Assembly (NCBI GenBank): GCA_021819725.1 | Contig: JAKAQR010000016.1 | Coordinates: 1 to 55,655, forward strand | Direction: 5' to 3' | DNA: 55,655 nucleotides | From: Actinomycetes bacterium | GTDB lineage: Bacteria; Actinomycetota; Acidimicrobiia; Acidimicrobiales; Acidimicrobiaceae | Part shown: positions 44,752 through 53,738 of the stretch, one piece after another | Position numbering within the stretch: position 1 is the first letter of the stretch | How the letters are laid out: every line of letters starts with the position of its first letter | Notes under the pieces: model-generated | What the model was told of the DNA's origin: nothing | What the model saw: the letters and a program-made list of their open reading frames with translations, nothing else | The model's database searches: none | Program-made: the position numbers and the translations under genes

Positions 44752-45546
44752 TCAAGTTAGCAGGAGTTCTGCTAGAGTCGTTGGGGAATGACGGATTGGT
44801 ACGGTACGGGTCGAGCGAGCGGTCTTGGTCGGCCCCTCGATCACCTTGGCGCCAGACTTTACTCTCGCACGAGAGATGGTGAGTGTCTTTGCCGTCAAGT
44901 CGAGATCGCTCCATCGAAGAGCCAGTGCCTCTCCACGTCTGAGACCCAAGGCGAGAAGTAGGAGCCAGAGGACGCCAAGTCGATCGTCCTTGGCGGCACT
45001 CAGGAGTCGTCTCGCCTCCTCAACACTGAGAGCCTCTGGCTCTCGTCGCTGTAACTTGATAGGTCTCGCATGATCACAGGGGTTTGCCGGGATTAATCGC
45101 CAGCCAACGGCCGCCTTGCACGCTTGGGAGAGTACGACTCGGATAAGGCGACGTGAAAGAGGCGAAAGACCCGACTCTGCGAGTTGATCCACGAAGCGAT
45201 CGACCATCACCGGGGTGAGCCGTTCAACCCGGAGAGGGCCCAACCTCTTGGTGATATGCCTTGTGGCCCACTCGTACTGTACCAACGTGGAGCCAGCGAT
45301 ATCGCCTTCATGGGTTGCGAGCCATCGGGTGAGCAACATGTCAATAGTCGTTGCTGCATTCTCAGTGACACCGGCATCTCGGATCCCACGAAACCTCGCC
45401 AGTGCGGCTTCTGCCTCTGCCTTGGTGCGACATCGTTTGGATCGGGTGATGACTTTACCGTCGGGTCCCCTCCACTTCAAAAGGGCACGCCACTGGTCGC
45501 TATAGCGATAGATGCTGCCTTGACCAAGCGTCCGTCGACCTCGCAT
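44752..45546 (-). pseudogene. int: Tyrosine integrase truncated before its active site
   Basis: From ATG 45546 the first 247 residues align almost residue by residue with the intact integrase at 34615-35772 (SIYRYSDQWRALLKWRGPDG, LGLRRGEALALRWSDLDLTA). After TKTARSTRTVP the frame leaves the family and ends at 44752. The HxxR, second His and catalytic Tyr are missing, so it cannot recombine DNA. Its 5' side faces tandem 12-bp repeats and the tRNA-Ala 3' end, the standard int-att order. Confidence 0.88.
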
Positions 45547-45559
45547 TCTTTCACCCTAG

Positions 45560-45583
45560 CCGGTTGCCTATCCGGTTGCCTAT
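45560..45583. repeat. Perfect tandem 12-bp repeat upstream of the integrase remnant
   Basis: CCGGTTGCCTAT occurs twice without a gap, 14 bases before the integrase start and 106 bases before the tRNA fragment. Short tandem direct repeats in this position are typical arm-type binding sites for tyrosine integrases. A related pair lies at 38054-38077. Confidence 0.65.
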
Positions 45584-45688
45584 GGGGTCATGGACGTGGC
45601 CTGGGGTGACTTACCCCAAAATGCAAACTCCCAGTTCAGATGTACTTTGTTAGACTCAATGAGACCCTATAAACCCTACTTTGCGGAA

Positions 45689-45734
45689 CTTGCAGTCAAG
45701 AGGTTCGTGGGTTCGAGTCCCATCACCTCCACCA
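45689..45734 (+). tRNA. 3' half of a tRNA-Ala(TGC), attachment-site remnant
   Basis: From 45689 the sequence reads as anticodon loop CTTGCAG (anticodon TGC), stem TCAAG, variable AGGTTC, T arm GTGGG-TTCGAGT-CCCAT, acceptor strand CACCTCC, discriminator A and CCA. Acceptor position 70 is T, which would give the G3-U70 pair diagnostic of tRNA-Ala, and the discriminator is A as required. The 5' half (GGGGGTG) is absent: upstream bases do not pair. A tRNA 3' end starting at the anticodon loop next to an integrase is the classic attP/attL core. The variable loop has one base more than usual. Confidence 0.75.
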
Positions 45735-45843
45735 AGGAATACCGGCTCAGTAGCTACTTCTCTCCTCAGCGTCCTCACTGACTTGACCACACGACTGTCT
45801 CTCATCTCAGTGCTCACTCGGTAAGACGGTGCTAACCCGATTT

Positions 45844-47058
45844 TTAGCCGGACACTATCCAAGCACGCTTAAGAACGCCAAAGTCACGAAGCGATGCTGA
45901 ACTCAACACGAGAAACGACGAACCCGCTCTTTGAACGCTCACTGGTTGCGCTCCAATCGGACCAACTCCCCCGTGTTTCGGCAAAATACTACCCAAGTTC
46001 GCGGTCTTGTATGGCCTGCTTTGACCCGGGGTAAACAGTGCCAGCTTCGCGTCACCTTGCTCGGTGACCCACCCCACAAGTAGGGAGCCGTGAGGGCCAA
46101 AGGCTGCGGAAGGCACGTCACGACTATCCGAGAGCCTTATCTTTGTCCTCACGGTGTGGTCTGTCTCCACCACGACGTTGTTGATACCTCTGTGTGGGAG
46201 TGTGACAACCCCCGCAACCTCAGGTTGCCCCTGAAGGTCGCCGACAGCCAGCGCATAGCGCAAAGGGGTTGCAGGAGTCCATGTCGCGCTCTTGGTGCCG
46301 GAGAAGGTGAAGAATGCGACAGGAGCAGCTGTGGGCGGTAGGTAGTCCAAGGTCTCCACGGCACCAACCGCACTGTTGTGACCGAGCACCCCGACTAAGG
46401 TCGGCCCACAGTCACAGAGACAGACCGGTTGGACTTGCTGACCTGCTCCGGTGACGTGATAGAAGTAATCGCTTTCGTTTCCTCCTGCTGGCGTGACCTC
46501 CAACCAAGCGGCTGCTGTGCTCGCCGCGCTGACAATCAGACTCGAACCATTCCCTGCGCTGTAGGAGCCTTGAATCTTGGCCCAAGAGCGCCCTCCGTTG
46601 GTCGTTCTGGCAACCGCTCCTAGCGCTGACGCTCCGCTCCAAAGCGCAGCCCAGCCGTCCTCGGCGTTGATGAATGATGCTGACGTGACAAAAATCCCTC
46701 CCGAGTGCTTGTAGGGGGACATGAGCGTACGTCCTTGCGCAACGGTCAACAGTGGTCTGAGTTGGCCGCTGCTCGATACGCCGGCCAACAAAGCAGAGTC
46801 CGGTGGGAAGAAATGCCTTAGAGTATTGGAAAACGGAACCTGAGGATTAAAGGTCAGCAAGCCATTACCATTCCCAAAAGGAGCACCGCCAAGGAAAACC
46901 GGAGAACCAACTGGGATCGCAATCTGAACAACATGGATCCCCGAGACGGTCTGGCGCGAACTGGAGGAAGCCGTGGCAGAGCAAGCAGAGACAAGCAACG
47001 CTAATGCCACCGGCAAAGCAACAATAGCTTTGGCTCGTCTGGGTGAGTGTGGCCGCAT
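45844..47058 (-). CDS. Lipoprotein with BNR/sialidase-like repeats
   Basis: 404 residues from ATG 47058 (an in-frame ATG two codons upstream is equally good); the longer frame to 47352 is not protein-like. Signal peptide RAKAIVALPVALALLVSAC ends in a lipobox. A beta-propeller-like body contains a BNR-type motif (ARTTNGGRSWAKIQG) and repeated hydrophobic strands (for example EDGWAALWSGASALGAVART). Such proteins are exported and bind sugars, peptides or other proteins. A run of cysteines (VCLCDCG) is unusual. No transport or hydrolase partner is adjacent. Its 3' end lies 110 bases from the tRNA fragment. Confidence 0.75.
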   Translation of the reverse strand: MRPHSPRRAKAIVALPVALALLVSACSATASSSSRQTVSGIHVVQIAIPVGSPVFLGGAPFGNGNGLLTFNPQVPFSNTLRHFFPPDSALLAGVSSSGQLRPLLTVAQGRTLMSPYKHSGGIFVTSASFINAEDGWAALWSGASALGAVARTTNGGRSWAKIQGSYSAGNGSSLIVSAASTAAAWLEVTPAGGNESDYFYHVTGAGQQVQPVCLCDCGPTLVGVLGHNSAVGAVETLDYLPPTAAPVAFFTFSGTKSATWTPATPLRYALAVGDLQGQPEVAGVVTLPHRGINNVVVETDHTVRTKIRLSDSRDVPSAAFGPHGSLLVGWVTEQGDAKLALFTPGQSRPYKTANLGSILPKHGGVGPIGAQPVSVQRAGSSFLVLSSASLRDFGVLKRAWIVSG

Positions 47059-47969
47059 GGGCATGGAGTCTATCTTGCCACCACCAAAATAGCTAGGCTG
47101 AGGGAATAGCTCGTTGTCGCGGTAAGGATCGTTCTCACTTCCCTCCGTATCGATTTGCGCGTGGGAGTTCCTCTGGAAGCTCCTTCTCCCATAGGTGCCA
47201 ATGTCACCTGAACCATGGATTTTCAGTTCGATACAAGCGCAGATAGGAAGGTCTTGAAGTCGTGAAACATCGCCGACAAGCAGGCAAGGGAGTACGCAGC
47301 AACCCTCGTTGATCATTCCAGCGATACAGAAGGGGTCATTGCAGCCCTCCATCAGATTATGGCCAAGTGTGCCATACTCTTTCCTGCATCAGAATAGACA
47401 ATGGACAAACAATTGGATGATTTCATGCTACTTAAGCAGGGGAACTGGAGCCATCCCATACCCGTTGGCTGGAAAGATGCGGGCAGAACGGAAAGTCCAA
47501 GACGTTCAACTCGAGACTACGAGATGAGCTCTTGAACGGTAAACTCTTGAGGTCGATTACTCCGAAACGGATTGGTCGGGCCAAGACTTACCCGGACCCT
47601 CAACGTTCTAGCGTTGCGCCGTCGCGGCATGGCGAACCAACCAGCAAGGAGAAAACTATGTCATCAACCCAGCACCCGATTGGGGCTCCCTCGTCGCCTC
47701 GGAGGCGATCTTGCCTACAACAATGATGGTAACGCATGACCCTGCCTGCAATGCCAACTCGCTGCGCAACAGAGGCAAGTCAACGCTACAGGAAGGACTT
47801 CGGTGGCCCAACAGAAGCAAGGTTGGGGTGGTCGCGCGCTTCAGGAAACGTGTTGTATAAGAAATTACGAAGTAACAGAATCTTGACATTTATTGTGCAG
47901 TATCCGAGTCAGAGCTGTGCTACTGTATCGACTAAACAGCTCGAGAGAAGTCGTTAACGAGGGGGGATC
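47059..47969. other. 911-base region upstream of the peptide-binding protein gene
   Basis: Holds the promoters of two divergent genes. A TTGACA hexamer occurs at 47883, but no good -10 is at 17 bases. A TACTGTAT sequence lies about 35 bases further. Open frames are short and not protein-like. Confidence 0.35.
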
Positions 47970-49802
47970 ATGAAACGAACAGGTACGAGAACAACTGTGA
48001 TCTTGGGCGCCGCTTTGGCTGGATCGATGCTCCTGGCAGCCTGCGGATCAACGTCATCGGCTACGCCACAGTCGAGCACGACCAAGAAAGGCGGTACTGC
48101 CTACTACGCAGAGGCCGCCGGAGCCAACCCGAACTACATTCTCCCACTCACATCAGGTGCGGAATTTTCGATCGCCAACCTCGCGCAGTTTCAGATTCTT
48201 ATGTACCGGCCGCTGTACTTCTTTGGGCAAGGGGACAAGGCCGAGATCAACTACAACCTTTCGATTGGGAACGCACCGGTCTACTCCAACAACGACAAAA
48301 CGGTCACGATTACCTTGAAGAAGTACCAATGGTCCGATGGTCAACCTGTAACCTCAAGCGATGTCATCTTTTGGATGAACCTCCTCAAGGCCAATAAGGT
48401 CGATTGGGGGGCCTACGTCCCTGGGGACTTTCCTGACAACGTCGTCTCCTACTCTGCGCCAAACGCATCAACGGTGGTCTTTCACTTGAACCAGTCCTAC
48501 AGCCCGACCTGGTTTACCTATAATGAGCTAAGCCAGATCACCCCCCTTCCACTTGCTTGGGACACCACATCGCTCAGCACTCCATTGCCGAACCCATCTG
48601 CCAAGAGCATTGCGGATATGACGACCGCTAGAGCCCAGGCGGTCTACAAGTTCCTCAACGCACAGGCCCAGGATCTCTCCACCTACGCATCAAGTCCGAT
48701 CTGGTCTGTGGTGGATGGCCCATGGAAGCTCGCAAGTTTCTCCTCTGCAGGGCATGCGGTCTTTGTCCCCAATACCAAGTACTCCGGGCCGGTCAAGCCG
48801 AGCCTGTCCCAGTTTGTGGAGTTGCCCTTTACCTCGGACTCGGCTGAGTTCAACGTGTTGCGCGCGGGCAATAATGCTGTTACCTATGGATACCTACCAA
48901 ACTCCGATGCCAGTCAGAAGTCCTACGTGGAGTCGATCGGCTACAAAGTTGAACCGTGGACCGAGTTTGGCTTCTCCTATTGGAATATGAACTTTAATAA
49001 CCCCACCTACGGAGCAGTATTCAAACAACTCTACATCCGCCAGGCGCTGCAACACCTTGTCGACCAACCTGCTTGGATCACAAGCTTTCTGCATGGCGAC
49101 GCAGTCCCGAATTATTCGCCAGTCCCTGTCACGCCGTCAAACCCCTTTGCTGATGCCGCATCGAGGACAGACCACTATCCCTACTCGACATCAGCGGCTA
49201 AGAACCTGCTGACCTCGCATGGCTGGAAGATGGTTAATGGAGTGATGACCTGCGAGAGCCCCGGGAGCTCAGCGACTGAGTGCGGTGCTGGGATCTCCAA
49301 GGGCCTCGCGCTCAACCTCAACCTCGAGTACTACTCTGGGAGCAACTCCCTGACGGAAGAGATGACCGCCTATGCTTCAGCGGCGAAGCAGGCAGGCATC
49401 AACGTTATCCTGTCTTCTGCAAACGGGAACACCGTTTTTGCTGACGAGGCTCCTTGCACTCCTTCGCAACCATCGTGTAAATGGGAGATGATTTTGGCGG
49501 GAACCTGGGAGTACAGCCCTGACAACTACCCGACGGGCGGTGAATTGTTTGCGAGTGGTGCTGGCTCCAACTACGGGAACTACCAGAGTTCCGAGGCGAA
49601 CGCGTTGATCGCAGCAACGCACACCTCCTCTGATCCGCAAGCCGCGCTCGATGCGTACCAGAACTTTATGGCAAAGGAACTTCCAGACATCTATCGACCC
49701 TTACCTGACGCCGCTATCTCGCTCATTTCAAACAAGCTTGGTGGAGTCACTCAGAACCCCTATCTAGATATCACTCCCGAGGACTGGTACTTCAAGGGGT
49801 AA
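47970..49802 (+). CDS. Peptide ABC transporter substrate-binding lipoprotein (SBP family 5)
   Basis: 610 residues from ATG 47970 with GAGGGGGG upstream. Signal peptide and lipobox LLAACG (Cys near residue 25). The family-5 pattern is clear: LAQFQILMYRPLYFFGQG, VTITLKKYQWSDGQPVTSSD (the VFHFR...SDG.PVTA-type signature), VVFHLNQSYSPTWFTYNELS, VDGPWKLASF, GFSYWNMNFNNP, and IRQALQHLVDQPAWI. It binds oligopeptides, nickel or similar ligands outside the cell and hands them to a permease. No permease or ATPase gene follows; only a 23-codon frame that looks like the start of one. Import by this locus alone is therefore unlikely. Confidence 0.92.
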   Translation: MKRTGTRTTVILGAALAGSMLLAACGSTSSATPQSSTTKKGGTAYYAEAAGANPNYILPLTSGAEFSIANLAQFQILMYRPLYFFGQGDKAEINYNLSIGNAPVYSNNDKTVTITLKKYQWSDGQPVTSSDVIFWMNLLKANKVDWGAYVPGDFPDNVVSYSAPNASTVVFHLNQSYSPTWFTYNELSQITPLPLAWDTTSLSTPLPNPSAKSIADMTTARAQAVYKFLNAQAQDLSTYASSPIWSVVDGPWKLASFSSAGHAVFVPNTKYSGPVKPSLSQFVELPFTSDSAEFNVLRAGNNAVTYGYLPNSDASQKSYVESIGYKVEPWTEFGFSYWNMNFNNPTYGAVFKQLYIRQALQHLVDQPAWITSFLHGDAVPNYSPVPVTPSNPFADAASRTDHYPYSTSAAKNLLTSHGWKMVNGVMTCESPGSSATECGAGISKGLALNLNLEYYSGSNSLTEEMTAYASAAKQAGINVILSSANGNTVFADEAPCTPSQPSCKWEMILAGTWEYSPDNYPTGGELFASGAGSNYGNYQSSEANALIAATHTSSDPQAALDAYQNFMAKELPDIYRPLPDAAISLISNKLGGVTQNPYLDITPEDWYFKG

Positions 49803-49807
49803 GTCAC

Positions 49808-49879
49808 ATGAAAGGTACGAGCCCTGCCAAGACACCTCCGCACGGTTTGCTGAAATGGCATCAACGACTTTGGCGCTGA
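49808..49879 (+). pseudogene. 23-codon start of a lost gene, perhaps a permease
   Basis: ATG 49808 follows a GGGGTAAG ribosome-like site five bases after the binding-protein stop and encodes KGTSPAKTPPHGLLKWHQRL before a stop. The basic, pre-membrane style resembles the N-terminus of peptide ABC permeases. The body of the gene is gone. Confidence 0.35.
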
Positions 49880-50628
49880 GGGTTTGCGTCGTCTACCACG
49901 TTGGCCTGCGCCAACTGGCCCCACGGGGAATCTGGCGTCACCACTAGCCTTGCCAGAGTCGTGTGCCACAGGCTCATGGGGTTGCTTGAGTTGCCTCATG
50001 TCGGACTCGTGTAACCGCAAAGCACGCCGCGTTTGATGCCTCGACACCGGAGATAATTGGATTGCAAAGGGATCGGCCTTCCAATGCGAAGAGCTTTGTG
50101 TCAGCTATCGTCATGCCCCATTGACCGAAAGTTTTGATGCCAACCCAAGGCCTCTAAGGGGCGAGCAGGAATCGGTATCGTCGGGGCACGAGGAGCCTTG
50201 CAAGGCTACGCGTTAGGATGTGGCGCAGAGTTTCACCCACAGCAACATCAACAACGCGATCAGCGTGTCCATTCACATGCTGAACATTTCGAATCCTTCG
50301 GTGAGGTGTCAAGAGTCTACCCCGGATCTAGTCTCGTATTTGAATTACCTAAACCGTCGCAGGCGTACAACTTGCCCGCCAAGTCTCCCCGTTGATAGCG
50401 AAGATCCCTGAAACCCTGACCAAGGTCAACGAGTTCCATCTTCTGCTCGCGAACGAAGGACTCTTCACTCTCAATACACTCTGGCATCCTCTACTCATCT
50501 AGCAAATAGACTCAGCATATCGATGCTAATCTCGAAAGCAATGGTGAACCTTTCGGAGAGAGCAACAAGATCGATGCGTACCCTTTATGCTAGAGTCCAC
50601 GCAGTTCTACAAGAGGAGAGAATGCACA
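49880..50628. other. 750-base stretch without a supported gene
   Basis: Short open frames only. It probably replaced the missing transporter genes. No insertion-element end is seen. Confidence 0.3.
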
Positions 50629-51087
50629 TTGATGGACGACTCAACAAGTCAATGGAAGAAATTAGCGGCAGAACTGGACGAGCACCGTAACTTCTGGCTC
50701 GCCACGGTGAACTTAGACAATACGCCCCACGTTGCACCTATCTGGGGTGTAGTGCTAGAAGATCGGTTCCTATTCTACACGTCCCGAGTATCGCGAAAAG
50801 CACGGAACATCATCCGTCAACCCCATGTCGGTCTCCATCTTGAGAGTGCCGAGAACGTTCTCATCGTCTACGGAAATGCCGCTGATGACGGTTTACCACA
50901 GAATCATCCCGCCGTGCTGACTGCCCTTGAGCAAAAGTATGATCAGCCAGGCGATCACGACTACCTGCCCTCCTCGGATACCTCCTATGACGTGCTCTTC
51001 TCACTCAATCCCACCTCTGCACTAGGCTGGCGGTTGGATGACTTCGAGGGATCACAGATCCGTTGGGCGCAAAAAGGCAACCGCTAA
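50629..51087 (+). CDS. FMN-binding pyridoxamine-5'-phosphate-oxidase-like protein
   Basis: 152 residues from TTG 50629 or 151 from ATG 50632, both behind AGGAG (10-13 bases). The split-barrel flavin fold shows FWLATVNLDNTPHVAPIWGV, RFLFYTSRVSRKARNIIRQP and HVGLHLESAENVLIVYG. These small oxidoreductases bind FMN, F420 or heme; actinobacteria have many that use F420. The substrate is unknown. It is isolated from other metabolic genes. Confidence 0.85.
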   Translation: MMDDSTSQWKKLAAELDEHRNFWLATVNLDNTPHVAPIWGVVLEDRFLFYTSRVSRKARNIIRQPHVGLHLESAENVLIVYGNAADDGLPQNHPAVLTALEQKYDQPGDHDYLPSSDTSYDVLFSLNPTSALGWRLDDFEGSQIRWAQKGNR

Positions 51088-51516
51088 GTTGACGCCTACC
51101 AAGGATGATCGCCATGCGCTCCCAAGAAGGGAAGGGTGAAGAGCAGTTTTGTGGCCGATGGCAAAACAATGTCTATCGCCGAACATGGCCGGTCTGTGAT
51201 CGTGCAATACGAGTACACTCAAGTGGCGGTTGGTTCTCTGCTCGAAGAATGAAGTCCACACTGTCCTAATGAGCTATTGTGCAAGAACATACAACGCGAA
51301 TTCGCCCCTCGTCGCGCACCCTCACAACTGTCCCTGGCGGCGGTCGTGGTCTGTTGCAAGAGGAGGAAAGACTCCATGAAAGACGTCGTACCTGACCACA
51401 AAACATTCAACCTCCATACACGAAGAGTCATGACAGCAAGGAGGTAGTCTGGCTGGAATAGTCAGCATCGACATGAGCCCCTTGTCCAACATCAGAGTTC
51501 CAAAGGAGTAACAAGC
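51088..51516. other. 429-base gap before the SnoaL-like gene
   Basis: No supported gene. Ribosome-site-like runs AAGAGGAGG (51358) and CAAGGAGG (51440) occur, each followed by only very short frames. These may be remnants of lost small genes. Confidence 0.3.
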
Positions 51517-51906
51517 GTGGATATCAGTTCCGAAATTGCAGCCTCAGCAGATCACGTGATCGAGGCATTCAGTCGGTTTGACCGAAGAGCCTATTTCGAT
51601 AGCTTTGACCCAGAAGCGACCGTTGCCTTTTACTACAGCCCAAACGTGATGGGGATCGAGGAGTATCAGCGGCTTTGGGATGACTGGGTCAACGAAGGGT
51701 TTGAGGTCTTGAGTTGTGAATCGTCAAACCGCATAATTCAGGTGATCAGCAACGACATCGGGCTCTTCGTACACGATGTGCACACGGAAGTTACCCAGGC
51801 CGGCGGACACAAAGTGCTCACGGAACGAGAAACCATTGTCCTTCGCAAGAACCAGAGTGGCGCCTGGCTTGTCATTCATGAACACCTGTCACATCCCGAG
51901 CTTTGA
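51517..51906 (+). CDS. SnoaL/NTF2-like small protein
   Basis: 129 residues from GTG 51517 with AAAGGAG nearby. An N-terminal helix (ADHVIEAFSRFDRRAYFDSF) precedes DPEATVAFYYSPNVMGIEEY and a C-terminal sheet with LTERETIVLRK and GAWLVIHEHLSHPEL. The cone-like NTF2 fold of the SnoaL_3 or DUF4440 group is clear. Members are polyketide cyclases, isomerases or ligand-binding proteins. Here a cytosolic function in handling small organic molecules is all that can be said. The neighbouring alcohol dehydrogenase is dead. Confidence 0.8.
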   Translation: MDISSEIAASADHVIEAFSRFDRRAYFDSFDPEATVAFYYSPNVMGIEEYQRLWDDWVNEGFEVLSCESSNRIIQVISNDIGLFVHDVHTEVTQAGGHKVLTERETIVLRKNQSGAWLVIHEHLSHPEL

Positions 51907-51949
51907 ACGTACTGCCTAATAATTCTCACAACTGATCAACTAGCACCGA

Positions 51950-53064
51950 CCATCGCCGCAACGTGTCTGGGCGCTTCAATCCCCACCACTTACTAGAAGC
52001 AGTTCGCATAGCGCTCGACTATTTGCAAGGTCCTCTAGCCCAACTTCAGCGTCCACAAGCGCCTCACGACGTGATCAGTGCTCCAACTTCGATGGGACCA
52101 TTTTGTACTAGTGAGATGATGCGTAGAATGTCGGTTTCTGAAGTCAAACGACCAAAAGTTTGACTCCAGAATTCGTTGATTACTCATCGCAAGATAGTGC
52201 GCAAGGATCGACAAAACGGAGCTTGATGAACTCAGCCTCACGACAAGTTGGGGACCTATCAATCCAAGGAGGTCAATGTCCAAAGATATCGTGTCGATGG
52301 CGCCGATGGCATCAAAGACTGCATCAAAACCACCAGGGTAATGCTAACGCAGTGTTGTCCGAACTTCGTCAGAGGTGATCGTTATCGTTTCAGCCGCGCC
52401 CTTGTCTAATGCAAGTTCGAGTCGGGACGAATCGAGGCCGATTGCCACCATCGTGACCGCATGTCCAAGACATGCTCCCTGCTAACAGGAGAGGTCGACT
52501 CCCCCACAGCCAACAACCGATACGTGTGCTCCGCTCTTAGGGTTCGCCGGCTTGAGAACCGCTCCTATGCCGGTGCACAGTGCGCATCCCGCGAGAGCCA
52601 CGCTGTGGAGCGCTACGGTCGAGGGAATGCGCATCACACCTGCACTCGGTACAACGACCGCTTCCGCACACGATCAGACTCCAAGGTAGAGGAAGGCGCC
52701 GTTCCCAGATTCATGGAAACGAGTGGTTCCCTCAACCAGACGCTGCACGGTCGAGGAGTTCTGAAGCGCGCTAACGGGAGCAGGGATGTCCCATACGTCA
52801 GCTTCGACAGCTCCTACAGGGAGGGTTCGAGCTCAATACCACATGGTCGCCAACATTGAGTTGGGGGCCCTCCCCTGCACGTGAGACGTACTCTGAGCCC
52901 TCATGTCCCAGTACCGCTAGGAAGTGAGGGTCCCTTTCGCCAGGCTAGGCATGGAGATCAGAGCGACAAACACCAGCCGCAGCTCCTTTTACCTCTACTT
53001 CCTTGAGACCTGGATCATCGAGCTGGATCTGTGTATCGCACAAGCTGGTGGGCTCGTAAATCAT
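51950..53064 (-). pseudogene. Zinc-dependent alcohol dehydrogenase, decayed
   Basis: Reading leftward from ATG 53064 in changing frames one finds the whole enzyme in order: LKEVEVKGAAAGVCRSDLHA (catalytic zinc Cys), HFLAVLGHEGSEYV (GHE zinc motif), GDHVVLSSNPPCRSC (structural cysteines), TGIGAVLKPANP, VSVVGCGGVDLS (nucleotide-binding fold), AIGLDSSRLELALDKGA, GGFDAVFDAIGAI (frames mixed) and DILRIISLVQNGPIEVGALI. Stops and frameshifts at several points (for example after SDLHA and after DLSC) inactivate it. It would have oxidised alcohols with NAD or a thiol cofactor. Confidence 0.8.
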
Positions 53065-53127
53065 TGCTGTATGAATGGAGCGCGAGGACATGGACTGGCG
53101 CCTCCCCTCCCGCCCAATGGGCTTAGG

Positions 53128-53721
53128 TCACTGGTCTCTGGGTACGGCAATTGCCCCTGTGATCCATGGGTTCGGTAATGCAGGAGCGAGGATCCAGAGA
53201 AGTCGAACATCTTCGGTCTCAGAGACGTTGCGCCATGTGTGCGGTGTTGTTCCATTGAAGGTAAGCGCGTCCCCAGAACCGAGTGAAAGCACTTCGCCGT
53301 CGAGAAGGAACTCTATGCTCCCCGAAGCGATGTAGCAGACTTCGCACTCGGTCGGCATCGAATAGAGTGCGTCGCCCCCGTTCCCCCTTGGTCCCGCGAC
53401 CGTCTCAATCACCGTCACATGTTTCTCAGTTGAGGAGGTGAGAAGCGTGTCAAAGATCAATTCTCCCGGCAGAACAGCGCGTTGACGCTCAGATGCGCGG
53501 GTTATTTGGTACACAGGTGGAGCAAAAAGGTCTTCCATAGAGAGACCGACAACTTCACAGATCGTAATCAATGAGTCCACCGAAGGGCTTACGATCCCGC
53601 GCTCTACGCGAGAGAGGAAGCCCTTTGATAGATCTGTTTTTCCTGCAACATCAGAGAGGGAGAGACCAGAAGCTTCACGAGCCTTCAAGAGCCGTGGGCC
53701 TAGCGGGTACTTTTTTGACAT
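53128..53721 (-). CDS. XRE-cupin transcription regulator
   Basis: 197 residues from ATG 53721. An N-terminal XRE helix-turn-helix covers residues 8-65 (LLKAREASGLSLSDVAGKTD, LSKGFLSRVERGIVSPSVDS), followed by a C-terminal cupin at 105-190 (CEVCYIASGSIEFLLDGEVL, GDALTFNGTTPHTWRN). This two-domain form senses small molecules through the cupin and controls adjacent transport or catabolic genes. Its start is 17 bases from the stop of the NCS1 permease gene and it lies downstream in the same direction, so the two form one operon. The ligand is probably the transported compound or a metabolite of it. Confidence 0.9.
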   Translation of the reverse strand: MSKKYPLGPRLLKAREASGLSLSDVAGKTDLSKGFLSRVERGIVSPSVDSLITICEVVGLSMEDLFAPPVYQITRASERQRAVLPGELIFDTLLTSSTEKHVTVIETVAGPRGNGGDALYSMPTECEVCYIASGSIEFLLDGEVLSLGSGDALTFNGTTPHTWRNVSETEDVRLLWILAPALPNPWITGAIAVPRDQ

Positions 53722-53738
53722 TGCGATTCCCTGTTGGC

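Noticed and set aside
45656..45862. Minus-strand open frame with the text GGGDGTRTHEPLDC
   Set aside because: This is the well-known false protein produced by translating the complement of a tRNA T arm and acceptor. It is explained by the tRNA-Ala fragment.
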